The notes under the pieces are model-generated. The model ran no database searches, had not been told where the DNA came from, and worked only from the letters and a program-made list of their open reading frames with translations. Source: Flavobacteriales bacterium (GTDB lineage Bacteria > Bacteroidota > Bacteroidia > Flavobacteriales_D > Crocinitomicaceae). Taken from it: a stretch of 56,400 bases of DNA. Position numbers and translations under genes: made by a program. Positions within the stretch are counted from its first letter, which is position 1. Each line of letters opens with the position of its first letter. Shown piece after piece: positions 26,163 to 36,715 of this stretch. The stretch spans positions 1 through 56,400 of the forward strand of contig CANLAQ010000013.1 in assembly GCA_947488235.1 (NCBI GenBank), read 5' to 3'.

Positions 26163-27689
26163 ATGGGAACTATTAAAACGATCAAAAGCGCATTAATTTC
26201 GGTATTCAATAAAGAAGGACTCGAAAGTGTTGTTAGAGAATTACAGCAGAATAATGTGCTGTTATATTCAACAGGGGGAACGCTCAAGTTTATCCAATCA
26301 TTAGGTATTGAAGTCACGGCCGTTGAGTCTTTAACCAGCTATCCGGAAATTTTAGGCGGAAGAGTTAAGACTTTACACCCTGCGATTTTTGGGGGGATTT
26401 TGTACCGTCGCAATTTACAGGAGGATGTAGATACCATAGCGAAATTTAATGTCCCATCAATAGACTTGGTGATTGTAGATTTATATCCTTTTGAAGAAAC
26501 ACTTGCTCAACAAGCTGAGGAACAAGAAATAATCGAAAAAATTGACATTGGAGGGATTTCATTAATTCGGGCTGCTGCCAAAAACTATGAGGATGTTGTG
26601 ATTGTTCCAAGTATTGAGCTCTACGGAGCATTTCTTGATCTATACAAAGAAAATCAGGGCTTAAATTTAGCGGATAGAAAATGGTTTGCTGGACAAGCTT
26701 TTCAAGTGTCATCCCATTATGACACGATGATCTACAAGTATTTTAATACGGAGCCATTTGATGCTTTTAAACAGAGCGTATCTGCCAAATCTATACTTCG
26801 ATATGGCGAAAATCCGCATCAAAAAGCAGTTTTCTTTGGTGATTTAGAAGCTATTTTTGATAAACTTAACGGAAAAGAATTATCCTTTAATAATTTATTA
26901 GATGTTGACGCTGCAGTAAATTTAATGCTTGAATTTAAATCCGAAAGGCCTACTTTTTGTATTTTAAAACACAATAATGCGTGTGGATTGGCTACGGCAA
27001 GTACGATATCTGAAGCCTATGACATTGCCTTAGCATCAGATCCTGTTAGTGCCTTCGGTGGAGTCTTAATTTCAAATACAAGTATCAATTTAGACCTTGC
27101 TGGTAAATTAAATGATTTATTTTTTGAAGTGCTTATTGCCCCGGCATATGACGAAGATGCGCTTGAATTACTGAAATCTAAAAAAAATAGAATCTTATTA
27201 ATTCAAAAATTATTCGATTTTCCAAAAGTTCAGTTCAGAACAGCGCTCAATGGTTTATTACAACAAGAAAGGGATGAAAAAACAGTAGCTGCAGCTGATT
27301 TAGAAGTTAAAACAGTTTTAGCGCCTACCGAAAAAGAAATCCAAGATCTTCTTTTTGCTAATAAAATTGTAAAGCATACCAAATCAAATACCATTGTTTT
27401 AGTAAAAGACTGCTGTCTTTTAGCAAGTGGTACTGGACAAACATCAAGAGTAGATGCCTTGCAACAAGCTATTCATAAAGCAAAAACTTTTGGATTTGAC
27501 TTAAATGGTGCAGTGATGGCTAGTGACGCATTTTTCCCTTTTCCAGATTGTGTTGAAATCGCATATAATGAGGGAATTATGGCTGTAATTCATCCTGGTG
27601 GTTCCATCAAAGACTCCTTATCTATCGATTTTTGTAATTCTCATGAAATGAAAATGGTTTTTACAGGATTTCGACACTTTAAACACTAA
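26163..27689 (+). CDS. purH: Bifunctional AICAR transformylase / IMP cyclohydrolase
   Basis: A 508-residue enzyme for the last two steps of purine synthesis (AICAR to FAICAR to IMP). The N-terminal MGS-like cyclohydrolase domain has SALISVFNKEGLE and GGRVKTLHPAIFGGIL. The C-terminal transformylase domain has RYGENPHQKA, FNNLLDVDAA and the catalytic Lys-His in LKHNNACG, and ends with HPGGSIKDSL and FTGFRHFKH. Length is typical. It has no neighbour of the same pathway; mreB follows 76 bp downstream on the same strand. Confidence 0.98.
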   Translation: MGTIKTIKSALISVFNKEGLESVVRELQQNNVLLYSTGGTLKFIQSLGIEVTAVESLTSYPEILGGRVKTLHPAIFGGILYRRNLQEDVDTIAKFNVPSIDLVIVDLYPFEETLAQQAEEQEIIEKIDIGGISLIRAAAKNYEDVVIVPSIELYGAFLDLYKENQGLNLADRKWFAGQAFQVSSHYDTMIYKYFNTEPFDAFKQSVSAKSILRYGENPHQKAVFFGDLEAIFDKLNGKELSFNNLLDVDAAVNLMLEFKSERPTFCILKHNNACGLATASTISEAYDIALASDPVSAFGGVLISNTSINLDLAGKLNDLFFEVLIAPAYDEDALELLKSKKNRILLIQKLFDFPKVQFRTALNGLLQQERDEKTVAAADLEVKTVLAPTEKEIQDLLFANKIVKHTKSNTIVLVKDCCLLASGTGQTSRVDALQQAIHKAKTFGFDLNGAVMASDAFFPFPDCVEIAYNEGIMAVIHPGGSIKDSLSIDFCNSHEMKMVFTGFRHFKH

Positions 27690-27694
27690 CTTTG
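27687..27694 (+). promoter_or_regulatory. Candidate mreB -7 element overlapping the purH stop
   Basis: TAACTTTG matches TAnnTTTG, and its first three bases are the purH stop codon. It lies 72 bp before the mreB ATG. No properly spaced TTG is visible, so confidence is low. Confidence 0.33.
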
Positions 27695-27765
27695 TAATGA
27701 AAAACGAAACTTTTTTTTTATTTTAGGGTAACAAGAATTTACACAACCACATATCAACATACAAA

Positions 27766-28791
27766 ATGGGATTATTTAGTTTTTTGACGCAAGAAATCGC
27801 AATTGACCTCGGTACGGCCAATACGCTAATTATTTGGAATGACAAGGTTGTTGTTGATGAACCATCAATTGTCGCGAAAGATATATCAACAGGTAAAATT
27901 GTTGCTATTGGCAAGAAGGCGCAGCAGATGCATGGGAAGACTCATAAACTTATTGAAACCATTCGCCCTTTGAAAGATGGTGTAATCGCCGATTTCCAAA
28001 GTGCGGAACAAATGATTCGCGGGATGATCAAAATGATTAACCCAGGAAGAAGCCTTTTTAATCCAACTTTAAGAATGGTTATTTGTATTCCTTCAGGTAT
28101 TACCGAAGTTGAAAAAAGAGCCGTTCGAGATTCAGCAGAACATGCGGGTGGTAAAGAAGTTTACTTAATTCACGAACCTATGGCAGCTGCAATTGGAATT
28201 GGAATTGATGTGGAAGAGCCAATGGGAAATATGATTATTGACATAGGTGGTGGAACTTCAGAAATTGCAGTAATTGCCCTTGGGGGAATTGTTTGTGATA
28301 AGTCCATTCGAATCGCTGGAGATGACTTCACAAGTGATATCGAGGATTACATGAGAAAACAACATAATATTTTGGTTGGAGAAAGAACCGCTGAACAAAT
28401 TAAAATTGAAGTTGGTTCCGCATTGACTGAATTAGAAAACCCACCTGAGCCATTTGCTGTAAGAGGCCGCGACTTAATGACGGGGATACCAAAAGAAATT
28501 ATGGTTACTTATGATGAAGTAGCTAGAGCATTAGACAAAACGATTTCTAAAATTGAAGAAGCTATCTTGAGTGCCTTAGAAATGACCCCTCCTGAGCTAT
28601 CGGCAGATATTTTTAAAACTGGGATTTACCTTGCGGGTGGTGGATCTATGTTAAGAGGTTTAGATAAAAGAATTTCTGCTAAAACTAAACTACCGGTTCA
28701 TATTGCAGAAGATCCTTTGCGTGCAGTTGCTCGTGGAACAAGTATTGCTCTAAAAAATATAGACCGTTATCAATTCTTGATGAAAGCCTAG
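27766..28791 (+). CDS. mreB: Rod-shape determining actin-like protein MreB
   Basis: A 341-residue bacterial actin that polymerises under the membrane and positions the elongation machinery. Phosphate-binding loop 1 is IDLGTANTLI near residues 11-20. Phosphate 2 is IDIGGGTSEIAVI, and the adenosine motif is GIYLAGGGSMLRGLD. Membrane-contact residues are at the short N-terminus (GLFSFLTQ). It heads the mreBCD-mrdAB cluster with mreC 54 bp downstream. Length and motifs are normal. Confidence 0.98.
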   Translation: MGLFSFLTQEIAIDLGTANTLIIWNDKVVVDEPSIVAKDISTGKIVAIGKKAQQMHGKTHKLIETIRPLKDGVIADFQSAEQMIRGMIKMINPGRSLFNPTLRMVICIPSGITEVEKRAVRDSAEHAGGKEVYLIHEPMAAAIGIGIDVEEPMGNMIIDIGGGTSEIAVIALGGIVCDKSIRIAGDDFTSDIEDYMRKQHNILVGERTAEQIKIEVGSALTELENPPEPFAVRGRDLMTGIPKEIMVTYDEVARALDKTISKIEEAILSALEMTPPELSADIFKTGIYLAGGGSMLRGLDKRISAKTKLPVHIAEDPLRAVARGTSIALKNIDRYQFLMKA

Positions 28792-28845
28792 GAATTGTTT
28801 TTTAAGTAAAACACATTAATTGCTTGGACTTTTTTATTTTTGTAC

Positions 28846-29694
28846 ATGCAAAACCTCATCGCCTTTTTAAGGCGTTTTCGTGTCTTTCTGTTTTTTGCGA
28901 TTTTGCAAGTGATTTGCCTATTAAGCTATGTTCAATATTTGAGCTTCCCAAAGAGTCAATTTTTCACAAGTGCCTCTAGCATCGGTGGGGAATTCTATTC
29001 AATGAAATACGCTGTTGCGCAACATTTTGAATTAGAAAACTCCAATTTAAAACTCCAAAAAGAAAATATTTATCTGAGAAAAAGATTGATTAAAAATTTA
29101 TATCAAGTTGATCGGAATCTATTTAAAATTAAGGATACAAGTTTTGAGCAACAATATAATTATATCCCCGCCTCTGTAATCAACTCAACAACAGGTAAAA
29201 TGAATAACTATTTTACTATAAATATTGGGGACATGCAAGGCGTTAAGCGCGGAATGGGTGTGTTTTCCTCTGATGGAGTTGTTGGAATAATTCATAATAC
29301 CAGCAAGCATTATTCCGTTGTAAAATCTGTTCTAACACAAGATATTAATATTGATGTTCTTATTCAGCCTATAGGATTGTATGGATTTTTGAAGTGGGAT
29401 GGAAAAGACCCCACTAGAGGAACTATTTCCGGTATTTCAAATGACCTAAGAATAAAAAAATGGTCTAAGGTCTACACAAGAGGAGGGTCTGGAATTTTTC
29501 CAAAGGGTATTCTTGTCGGTCGCGTAGAAAAATTGGCGCCAGTAGAAGGAAAGCCACTTTGGGATGTTGTAATAAAATTTAGTCAAGATTTTAGAAGTAT
29601 TGACCGTGTATATGTAATAAAAAATCTCCTCATTGAAGAGCAGAAAACACTAGAATTAGATGTTCCTGAAGATGAAGACAAGCCTTTGATATGA
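28846..29694 (+). CDS. mreC: Rod-shape determining protein MreC
   Basis: About 282 residues. One N-terminal membrane helix (about 13-33) is followed by a short coiled coil (about 60-85, LENSNLKLQKENIYLRKRL) and the beta-barrel periplasmic domain (for example NIGDMQGVKRGMGVFSSDGV and GSGIFPKGILVGRVEK). It links MreB to the penicillin-binding proteins. I start at the ATG at 28846 rather than the in-frame TTG at 28840, because that TTG is part of a TATTTTTG sequence (28835-28842) resembling a -7 element. It overlaps mreD by four bases (ATGA). Confidence 0.93.
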   Translation: MQNLIAFLRRFRVFLFFAILQVICLLSYVQYLSFPKSQFFTSASSIGGEFYSMKYAVAQHFELENSNLKLQKENIYLRKRLIKNLYQVDRNLFKIKDTSFEQQYNYIPASVINSTTGKMNNYFTINIGDMQGVKRGMGVFSSDGVVGIIHNTSKHYSVVKSVLTQDINIDVLIQPIGLYGFLKWDGKDPTRGTISGISNDLRIKKWSKVYTRGGSGIFPKGILVGRVEKLAPVEGKPLWDVVIKFSQDFRSIDRVYVIKNLLIEEQKTLELDVPEDEDKPLI

Positions 29695-30206
29695 AGATAA
29701 TTGGACAACAAATTTTTCGATTTGTACTTTTTGTTTTATTACAAGTTTTTATTTTTAATCAAATAGAAATTGGCCTGGGCATAACCCTACTCCTTTGTCC
29801 TTTGTATATAATGTTAATGCCCTTCGATACTAATATATTTGTATTAATGGGACTTGGCTTTTTAATGGGGCTTAATGTTGATGTCATGTCAGACACCTAT
29901 GGCTTACATGCTTCATCTTTATTGCTTTTCGCTTACTTTCGACCTATTATTTTCAATTTTTTCAGCCCAAGAGATGGCTACGATGTCCTTAAATCTCCAA
30001 CCATATTCGATATGGGACAAACTTGGTTCTTATATACATTCGGTTCCTTGCTTCTGATTTATTTAACCTGGTTTTTCATTATTGAAATTTTCAGTTTTAA
30101 CAAGATTGTATATCTTCTTCAAAAGATATTCCTTTCTTTAATTTTTACTTATCTATTGAGCTTGCTATTGCAGGTTTTCTTACTTAGGAAGACACAAAAG
30201 ACATGA
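29691..30206 (+). CDS. mreD: Rod-shape determining protein MreD
   Basis: A 171-residue integral membrane protein with about five hydrophobic segments and few charges (for example LFVLLQVFIFNQIEIGLG and FLMGLNVDVMSDTYGLHA, the conserved loop). It is identified by topology, size and place between mreC and mrdA, with four-base ATGA overlaps on both sides, so translation is coupled. MreD is the least conserved Mre protein, and the motif evidence alone is modest. Confidence 0.86.
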   Translation: MKIIGQQIFRFVLFVLLQVFIFNQIEIGLGITLLLCPLYIMLMPFDTNIFVLMGLGFLMGLNVDVMSDTYGLHASSLLLFAYFRPIIFNFFSPRDGYDVLKSPTIFDMGQTWFLYTFGSLLLIYLTWFFIIEIFSFNKIVYLLQKIFLSLIFTYLLSLLLQVFLLRKTQKT

Positions 30207-32077
30207 ACCTAGAGAATAGAAAATATGTAATTATTGGATTTATTTTATTGGTGGGATTCATATATACCTCCCGCTTATTTTATATGCAAGTTGTCGATGA
30301 TACTTGGGTGCTTCGAGCTCAGGAAATTGCTGAAAAAAGAAAAGAAATTATACCGCCCAGAGGTGTAATGTTTGACCGTAAAGGAAGAAAAATTGTTTCT
30401 AACAAAACCTATTACAACCTCATGATGACTGAGGAAAAAATTACACATTTAGATACCGTCGCTTTCGCAAAATTAATTGGCTGGACGCCAATTATGGTAA
30501 GAGAGCGGTTTAAAGAAATTGTGAAAGGAGAGGGAATCTATTACAATAAAAGTTCAGGAAAACATACCTCGAATTATCAAAAAATGAGGGCTTATCCCTT
30601 TCTAAAAGAATTGACATTAGATGAAATCACAAAAATATTAGTCCACATAGCCAATTTTCCTGGTTTTAAAGAAGAGGTTACGAGTATGCGCACCTATCCT
30701 TATGCTAATGGCGCTAATATTTTAGGTTATCTTAATGAAGCGAATAGAGAGGATATCGAATCTGAAGAAATAAATGCCGATCATTTTTATCGTCCGGGTT
30801 CGAATATTGGAAGATCTGGTATCGAGCGTTTTTATGAAAAGGAATTAAGAGGTAGAAAAGGAATTAGGTATGTTGTTACCTCAGCAATGAATAATGCGAT
30901 TGAAAGTTATGCAAACGGAAAGTATGATACCGTAGCCAAACAGGCGATTCCACTTAAATTAGGAATGGATATTGTGCTGCAAGCCTATGGAGAGAAATTA
31001 ATGAAAGGAAAAAAGGGTTGTATTGTTGCTATTGAGCCATCAACCGGGGAAATTGTAACAATGGTATCATCTCCTTCTTACGATCCTAACTTGTTAGTTG
31101 GAAGAAGAAATATTAGCCTAAACTATCCGAAATTAGCAAGGGACAAAGATTTTCCATTGTTCCCGCGTCCTTTGCAGGCTGAATATCCTCCTGGTTCTAT
31201 ATTTAAGTTAGTTCAGTCCTTGATTGGTATGCAAGAAGGTGTGGTTACTGAAAATTCTGGCTTCGCCTGTATAAAGAGTATGGTTGGATGTCATAATCAT
31301 CCTAATGCAACTTGCATTGCTGAAGCAGTGCAATATTCCTGTAATCCCTATTTTTATCAATTGGTTAGGAAAGTAATCCAACAAAAGAAGAAAAAGAACT
31401 TATATGCTGATGCAGAATATGGGTTGAATAAGTGGCATCGTTATATGAATAGTTTTGGTTTGGGAAAAGAACTTGATGTTGATATTACTGGACAAAAAGG
31501 AGGGCTCATCCCAGATTCTAAATATTATGACAAATGGTATGGTCACCATCAATGGGCCTTTTCAACTATAAGATCTATTTCAATAGGTCAGGGAGAAATA
31601 AAATTAACGCCTTTACAAATGGCTAATATTGCCGTTATTATCGCTAATAAAGGGTGGTATTATTCACCCCATTTCGTTAAATCTATCGGGAAAAAAGGTC
31701 CTAAAGCTAACTTTAGAAAAAAACACAAAACCCTAGTGGAAAGCAGATATTTTGATGCTGTTATTGAAGGTATGAGAAGGGTTGTTAATGAAAGTGGGGG
31801 GACTGCAAAATCTGCTAGACTTGAAGATATTATCGTTTGTGGAAAAACAGGAACCGTTCAAAATCCACACGGACAAGACCATTCCGTTTTTATAGCATTT
31901 GCTCCTCGCGACAATCCAAAAATTGCTATCGCTGTTTTTGTTGAAAATGCCGGAGCCGGGGGCGCTGTTGCTGCTCCAATTGTGAGTCTTATGATTGAAA
32001 AATATTTAAAGGGAAAAGTTACGAAAGATAAAGAATTGAAGCTTAATGAAGTTGATAAACCTAATATTATTCACTGA
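30203..32077 (+). CDS. mrdA: Penicillin-binding protein 2 (elongation transpeptidase)
   Basis: A 624-residue class B PBP with one N-terminal membrane helix (about 7-25), a dimerisation/pedestal domain (PPRGVMFDRKGRKIVSN) and a transpeptidase domain. Its active-site triad is SIFK (in YPPGSIFKLVQ), SCN (in QYSCNPYF) and KTGT (in CGKTGTVQ). It crosslinks lateral-wall peptidoglycan with RodA as the glycosyltransferase. The stop overlaps the rodA start by one base (TGATG). Length is normal for PBP2. Confidence 0.97.
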   Translation: MNLENRKYVIIGFILLVGFIYTSRLFYMQVVDDTWVLRAQEIAEKRKEIIPPRGVMFDRKGRKIVSNKTYYNLMMTEEKITHLDTVAFAKLIGWTPIMVRERFKEIVKGEGIYYNKSSGKHTSNYQKMRAYPFLKELTLDEITKILVHIANFPGFKEEVTSMRTYPYANGANILGYLNEANREDIESEEINADHFYRPGSNIGRSGIERFYEKELRGRKGIRYVVTSAMNNAIESYANGKYDTVAKQAIPLKLGMDIVLQAYGEKLMKGKKGCIVAIEPSTGEIVTMVSSPSYDPNLLVGRRNISLNYPKLARDKDFPLFPRPLQAEYPPGSIFKLVQSLIGMQEGVVTENSGFACIKSMVGCHNHPNATCIAEAVQYSCNPYFYQLVRKVIQQKKKKNLYADAEYGLNKWHRYMNSFGLGKELDVDITGQKGGLIPDSKYYDKWYGHHQWAFSTIRSISIGQGEIKLTPLQMANIAVIIANKGWYYSPHFVKSIGKKGPKANFRKKHKTLVESRYFDAVIEGMRRVVNESGGTAKSARLEDIIVCGKTGTVQNPHGQDHSVFIAFAPRDNPKIAIAVFVENAGAGGAVAAPIVSLMIEKYLKGKVTKDKELKLNEVDKPNIIH

Positions 32078-33474
32078 TGAGAAAAAATGACGCGCTTCTT
32101 TCGCAAATAGATTGGCCGCTTTTTATTGCATTTATTTCTCTTTTAATTTTTGGGATGGCTACTGTATATTCTGTAGCCTTTAATGAAGAACACCCCAATA
32201 TATTTTCCTTTAGTGAAAAATATGGTAAGCAAATGTTATGGCTTGGTGTATCTCTGTTTTTAGGTTTACTTATCTTTTTAATTGATGTGGACATCTATAG
32301 AAAATTTGCTGTCCCCATCTACATTTTTACCTTATTATTATTAGTTATCGTTTTATTTATGCCACCAATAAATGGTGCGCGTGCATGGATTGGTATTGGT
32401 AGTATGGGTATTCAACCAGCTGAATTTGCCAAAATTTCTACGGCCCTGCTTTTATCAAAATATATAAGCGGTTTAATGATAAAACATCAAACTATCAATA
32501 CTGTATTGACTGCTGTTGGGATAATTATGGCTCCTGCAATACTTGTTGCCCTACAACCTGACGCCGGGACGCTTGTGGTCTTTAGTTCATTTTTATTTGT
32601 AATGTACCGGGAAGGGATGACTTTTGACCCCATTATTTTAAAATTAGTAAACAGAATTCCAGGAATTAATCTAAAAAGTACCTGGGTTGGAAATCATTTT
32701 ATTCCCTTATTGTTTATTGTAGTTGTTCTGGCCGTGCTTACCTTAATCATTGGTGAGGTGGAATTTAGTATTGGTTTCTTGCCTGGAATAATAATTAAAG
32801 GAGGAACGGGAATTATCATTACCCTTGCTTTTCTGTTTCTATTAGCGTTTCTCTATATAAGAAGATTTGGGACGAAAAGAGATCGCGCTAGTCTAACCTT
32901 TATTATTGTTTTTGGATTTGTGTTTATGACGGCACTTAGTTCAAGTGTGAGTTTTGTATTTAGCAAGTTGGCTAGGCACCAAAAAGATCGAATAGAAATG
33001 GTTTTGGGATTAAAAGAAGACCCAAATGGAAAAGACTATAATAGAAATAGAGCCATGGCCGCAGTGGGCTCTGGTGGGACTTTTGGAAAAGGATATAAAG
33101 AAGCGTCCGTTTCAAGTGTTGAAAGTAATCATGTTCCAGAAAGTGAAACTGATTTTATTTTTTGTCCCTTTGCTGAAGAATGGGGGTTTTTTGGAAGTGT
33201 ATTCTTGGTTTTTATCTACCTATTTATGTTGATGAGAATAGTTTTTATTGCAGAAAGGCAGCGCTCTTCTTTTAATAGAATTTATGCCTATTGTGTGGCT
33301 ATGATTTTATTTTATCACTTTGCAATTAATATTGGGATGAATATCGGTTTTGTACCCGTTATTGGTATTCCCCTTCCGTTCTTCAGTTATGGAGGGTCCT
33401 CAATAATGTCTTTTTGTATCATGATGTTTTTACTTTTGAAATTAGATAGTCAACGAAAAGATGTACTGAGATAA
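32077..33474 (+). CDS. rodA: SEDS peptidoglycan polymerase RodA
   Basis: A 465-residue multispanning SEDS glycosyltransferase that works with PBP2. Conserved features are PPINGARAWIGIGSMGIQPAEFAK, QPDAGTLVVF, and the C-terminal ESETDFIFCPFAEEWGF and GIPLPFFSYGGSS. It is longer than the usual 370-420 residues because of a region between the Asp motif and the large loop (about residues 190-290), with extra hydrophobic segments (IPLLFIVVVLAVLTLI and IIITLAFLFLLAFLYI). Bacteroidota RodA proteins may share this extension. It overlaps mrdA by one base and is followed by PBP1A after 31 bp. Confidence 0.95.
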   Translation: MRKNDALLSQIDWPLFIAFISLLIFGMATVYSVAFNEEHPNIFSFSEKYGKQMLWLGVSLFLGLLIFLIDVDIYRKFAVPIYIFTLLLLVIVLFMPPINGARAWIGIGSMGIQPAEFAKISTALLLSKYISGLMIKHQTINTVLTAVGIIMAPAILVALQPDAGTLVVFSSFLFVMYREGMTFDPIILKLVNRIPGINLKSTWVGNHFIPLLFIVVVLAVLTLIIGEVEFSIGFLPGIIIKGGTGIIITLAFLFLLAFLYIRRFGTKRDRASLTFIIVFGFVFMTALSSSVSFVFSKLARHQKDRIEMVLGLKEDPNGKDYNRNRAMAAVGSGGTFGKGYKEASVSSVESNHVPESETDFIFCPFAEEWGFFGSVFLVFIYLFMLMRIVFIAERQRSSFNRIYAYCVAMILFYHFAINIGMNIGFVPVIGIPLPFFSYGGSSIMSFCIMMFLLLKLDSQRKDVLR

Positions 33475-33505
33475 TGTTTAATATGTACTTTTAAAAAAAG
33501 AAAAG

Positions 33506-35986
33506 ATGAACACTACGCTTCCTGATGAAACAAGAAAAAAATATACGAAAATATTTTGGGGATTTGCTTTATTCCCATTTCTGTTTGTTGTAGGATTAAT
33601 TTTTCTTCAATCAGAGGATGATCTTCCTCCTGTTTCTATGCTAGACAACCCTCCTGAATTACAAGCTTCCTTAATTTTTGGGCAAGATGGGGACACACTA
33701 GGGCGTTATTGGCAAGTAAATAGAACAAGTGCTGATTTTAAAAATATCTCTTCCTTTGTATTTGATGCCTTAATTTCAACGGAAGACGAAAGATTTTTAG
33801 AGCATTCTGGTGTAGACTTTCGTTCCATTGCAAGATCTTTTTCTTCGTTTGGTCGAGCGGGAGGTGCTTCAACCATTCCACAACAGTTGGCAAAATTACT
33901 TTTCACCTTACAACAAAGACAAAAAGAAGAAATTGCAAGAGCAAAAGGTGAAGAAATTATTGGTGGGAACTTTGCCTTGTTTGGAAAACTTAGAAGATTA
34001 AATGAAAAAGCTAGGGAAAACATTATTGCAACCCGATTAGAAGCAAGATACACTAAAGATGAAATTATCACCATGTATCTTAATCAATTTGATTTTCTTT
34101 ATAATGCTGTTGGTATTGAAAATGCCGCTAAAGTATATTTTAATAAATCACCCAAAGCTTTAACAAAGGTAGAAGCAGCAACACTAATTGGGATGTGTAA
34201 AAATCCTGGACTTTACAATCCTTACTCCTTTAAAATAAAAAATTACCGCCGATTTATTGCGGCAGATGAGGAAATAAGTCCTGCTGAAGTGAGTCAGGAA
34301 CAAATAATTAAAGCAAGAGAACATGATTCTTTGAGAGCCATTAAAAGAAGAAACCAGGTGCTTTATCAATGGATGAAAAATAGCAAGGATGGAAATGAAG
34401 CTATTAAAAATCAAATTACAAGAGAAGAATTTAATACGCTGTCACAAGAGCCTCTTAAGGTTAATTATCAATCCGTTGATCATAAAATAGGTCCTGGAGC
34501 TTATTTTAAAGAAGCGCTACGCACAGAAGTAACTGCTATTTTATTATCAAAAAAAGAAGATGGTAGTTTTCAATATGTAAGAGAGGACGGACAGCCATAC
34601 GATATTTATAGTGATGGATTAAAAATATATACTACCATTAATTCACGCTTGCAAAAATATGCTGAAGCGGCAGTTGAGGAGCATATAAAAGAAACACTGC
34701 AACCAGCATTTGACAATAACAATAGAGGATTAAAAAATTACCCTTTTTCGAATTCAATTGATCAATCTATGGTAGATCAAATCATGGAAAATGCTAGGAG
34801 ATCAACTGGACGATACAAAATAATGGCTGCGGCGGGTTATTCAGCACAAGAAATTTTGAATTGCTTCAATACTCCAGCACCAATGCGGGTTTTTACATGG
34901 AAAAGTAGCAAAGGAAGAGACACGACCATGACACCGAATGATTCTATTAGATATTATAAAGCGTTCTTACACGCAGGATTAGTTTCTATTGAACCTCAAA
35001 CCGGATTTGTAAGAGCTTGGGTAGGTGGAATAAATGCTGAGCATTTCTCTTATGATCATGTGCGACTTGGTAAAAGACAAGTGGGATCTACTATTAAGCC
35101 TTTTGTTTATGCCGCGGCATTGTCAATGAAAGTGGTGAATCCTTGTACTACTTTCGGCGCAGGAGAATATTGTGTGGACTTGGTAGACAATCACAATAAA
35201 GTGGTTGGTAAATACTGTCCAAGTGGAACCGCTGCAGGTTGCGTTAAAGATGGGCTTGCGCTTTCTTCTAATCCAATTACAGTCGCTGTGATGGCACGCA
35301 TGGGAGCTTATAATCCGGTTGAAAAAACGGGTGGGCCTTACCAAATTGAAAAATTATTGAAAGAAACAGATATCTTTTTAAATCCTAATGATGTTGTACC
35401 TTCCATGTGTTTGGGAAGTATGGACCTTTCTTTATATCAACTAGTGGCGGCACAATGTATTTTTCCAAATAATGGCGTTTTTGTAAAGCCAACGGCTATT
35501 TTAAAAATTCAAGATCGTAACGGGAAAATCATTTATGAGGCAGTTGAAGACAGTAAGCAAGCTTTAAACTCAACGGTTTCCTATGAAATTTTAAAAATGA
35601 TGAAAGGGGTTATTGAAAGAGGAACAGGAGCAAGTTTAAGAAGTGGTCGTTATGGACCCATAGCACCAACCGCTGGTAAAACAGGGACTACACAAAATAA
35701 TTCAGACGGATGGTTCATTGGAATTACACCGGACTTGGTAACAGGCGTTTGGGTGGGTGCAGAGGACAGATCGGTTCGCTTTAAATCCATGAATTATGGT
35801 CAAGGAGCTCGAATGGCACTTCCAATTTATGGCTTATATATGAAAGAAGTCTATAAGGACGCTAAAATTAGTCTGTCGACGCAAGACTTTTCTATACCCA
35901 AGGATTATGACCCAAAAACATACGACTGTAAAGAAGCGGTTATTCCCGAAGAAGCAGATGAAACTGATGTACCATTTGAATTATAA
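33506..35986 (+). CDS. Bifunctional penicillin-binding protein 1A-type
   Basis: An 826-residue class A PBP. One membrane helix (about 13-33) precedes the GT51 transglycosylase domain, which has the catalytic Glu in [14 protein letters not shown], the [13 protein letters not shown] motif (usually GGSTITQQ) and [15 protein letters not shown]. The transpeptidase domain has STIK (in [13 protein letters not shown]), SSN (in LSSNPIT) and KTGT (in [13 protein letters not shown]). The C-terminal tail is acidic. It polymerises and crosslinks peptidoglycan. It follows rodA closely and scoA begins two bases after its stop, so one long transcript is likely. Confidence 0.95.
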   Translation: MNTTLPDETRKKYTKIFWGFALFPFLFVVGLIFLQSEDDLPPVSMLDNPPELQASLIFGQDGDTLGRYWQVNRTSADFKNISSFVFDALISTEDERFLEHSGVDFRSIARSFSSFGRAGGASTIPQQLAKLLFTLQQRQKEEIARAKGEEIIGGNFALFGKLRRLNEKARENIIATRLEARYTKDEIITMYLNQFDFLYNAVGIENAAKVYFNKSPKALTKVEAATLIGMCKNPGLYNPYSFKIKNYRRFIAADEEISPAEVSQEQIIKAREHDSLRAIKRRNQVLYQWMKNSKDGNEAIKNQITREEFNTLSQEPLKVNYQSVDHKIGPGAYFKEALRTEVTAILLSKKEDGSFQYVREDGQPYDIYSDGLKIYTTINSRLQKYAEAAVEEHIKETLQPAFDNNNRGLKNYPFSNSIDQSMVDQIMENARRSTGRYKIMAAAGYSAQEILNCFNTPAPMRVFTWKSSKGRDTTMTPNDSIRYYKAFLHAGLVSIEPQTGFVRAWVGGINAEHFSYDHVRLGKRQVGSTIKPFVYAAALSMKVVNPCTTFGAGEYCVDLVDNHNKVVGKYCPSGTAAGCVKDGLALSSNPITVAVMARMGAYNPVEKTGGPYQIEKLLKETDIFLNPNDVVPSMCLGSMDLSLYQLVAAQCIFPNNGVFVKPTAILKIQDRNGKIIYEAVEDSKQALNSTVSYEILKMMKGVIERGTGASLRSGRYGPIAPTAGKTGTTQNNSDGWFIGITPDLVTGVWVGAEDRSVRFKSMNYGQGARMALPIYGLYMKEVYKDAKISLSTQDFSIPKDYDPKTYDCKEAVIPEEADETDVPFEL

Positions 35987-35988
35987 GT

Positions 35989-36696
35989 ATGAATAAAGTA
36001 GTAGAAAATGTTGAACAGGCATTAGTTGGAATTGAAGATGGAATGACCTTAATGCTTGGGGGTTTTGGATTATGTGGCATCCCTGAAAATTCCATCGCTG
36101 AGCTGGTTCGAAAAGGTGTTAAAAACTTAACCTGTATTTCAAATAACGCTGGGGTTGATGAATTTGGATTGGGACTACTATTGCAAGGAAAACAAATTAA
36201 AAAAATGATCAGCTCTTATGTGGGAGAAAATGATGAATTTGAAAGACAAATGCTTTCTGGTGAGTTAGAAGTAGACTTAATTCCGCAAGGAAGTTTGGCG
36301 GAAAGATGTCGCGCTGGTGGAGCAGGTATTCCCGCTTTTTATACCCCCGCCGGATTTGGAACTGAAGTGGCAGATGGAAAGGAAATTCGAATTTATAATG
36401 GTAAACCACATATTTTAGAGACTGCACTTACAGCAGACTATGCCATCGTTAAGGCTTGGAAGGGAGATACGGCTGGTAATTTGATTTATAAAGCAACAGC
36501 AAGGAATTTTAATCCAATGATGGCAATGGCCGGAAAAATAACCATTGCAGAGGTGGAGGAATTAGTGCCGATTGGTAGCTTAGACCCCAATCAAATTCAC
36601 ACCCCGGGAATATTTGTTCAATGCATTTTTCAAGGAAAGAATTTTGAAAAAAGAATCGAACAAAGAACGGTACAAAAAAGGCTTGAAGAAATTTAG
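35989..36696 (+). CDS. scoA: 3-oxoacid CoA-transferase subunit A
   Basis: A 235-residue subunit of a family I CoA transferase (succinyl-CoA:acetoacetate type), used in ketone-body/acetoacetate and butanoate metabolism. The signature [15 protein letters not shown] is near residues 21-36. Other conserved segments are [19 protein letters not shown] and [18 protein letters not shown]. The start lies two bases after the PBP1A stop, and scoB follows after 19 bp. The metabolic pair inside a cell-wall transcript looks like a simple genomic arrangement rather than a functional link. Confidence 0.95.
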   Translation: MNKVVENVEQALVGIEDGMTLMLGGFGLCGIPENSIAELVRKGVKNLTCISNNAGVDEFGLGLLLQGKQIKKMISSYVGENDEFERQMLSGELEVDLIPQGSLAERCRAGGAGIPAFYTPAGFGTEVADGKEIRIYNGKPHILETALTADYAIVKAWKGDTAGNLIYKATARNFNPMMAMAGKITIAEVEELVPIGSLDPNQIHTPGIFVQCIFQGKNFEKRIEQRTVQKRLEEI

Positions 36697-36715
36697 AATA
36701 TAAAAATTAGCAGGA

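Noticed and set aside
28840-28845. TTG start of mreC two codons upstream
   Set aside because: The TTG is part of a TATTTTTG sequence, and the ATG at 28846 is the natural start.
33706-34074. 122-residue antisense ORF inside the PBP1A gene
   Set aside because: It lies opposite the conserved transglycosylase domain, with no start signal or family pattern.
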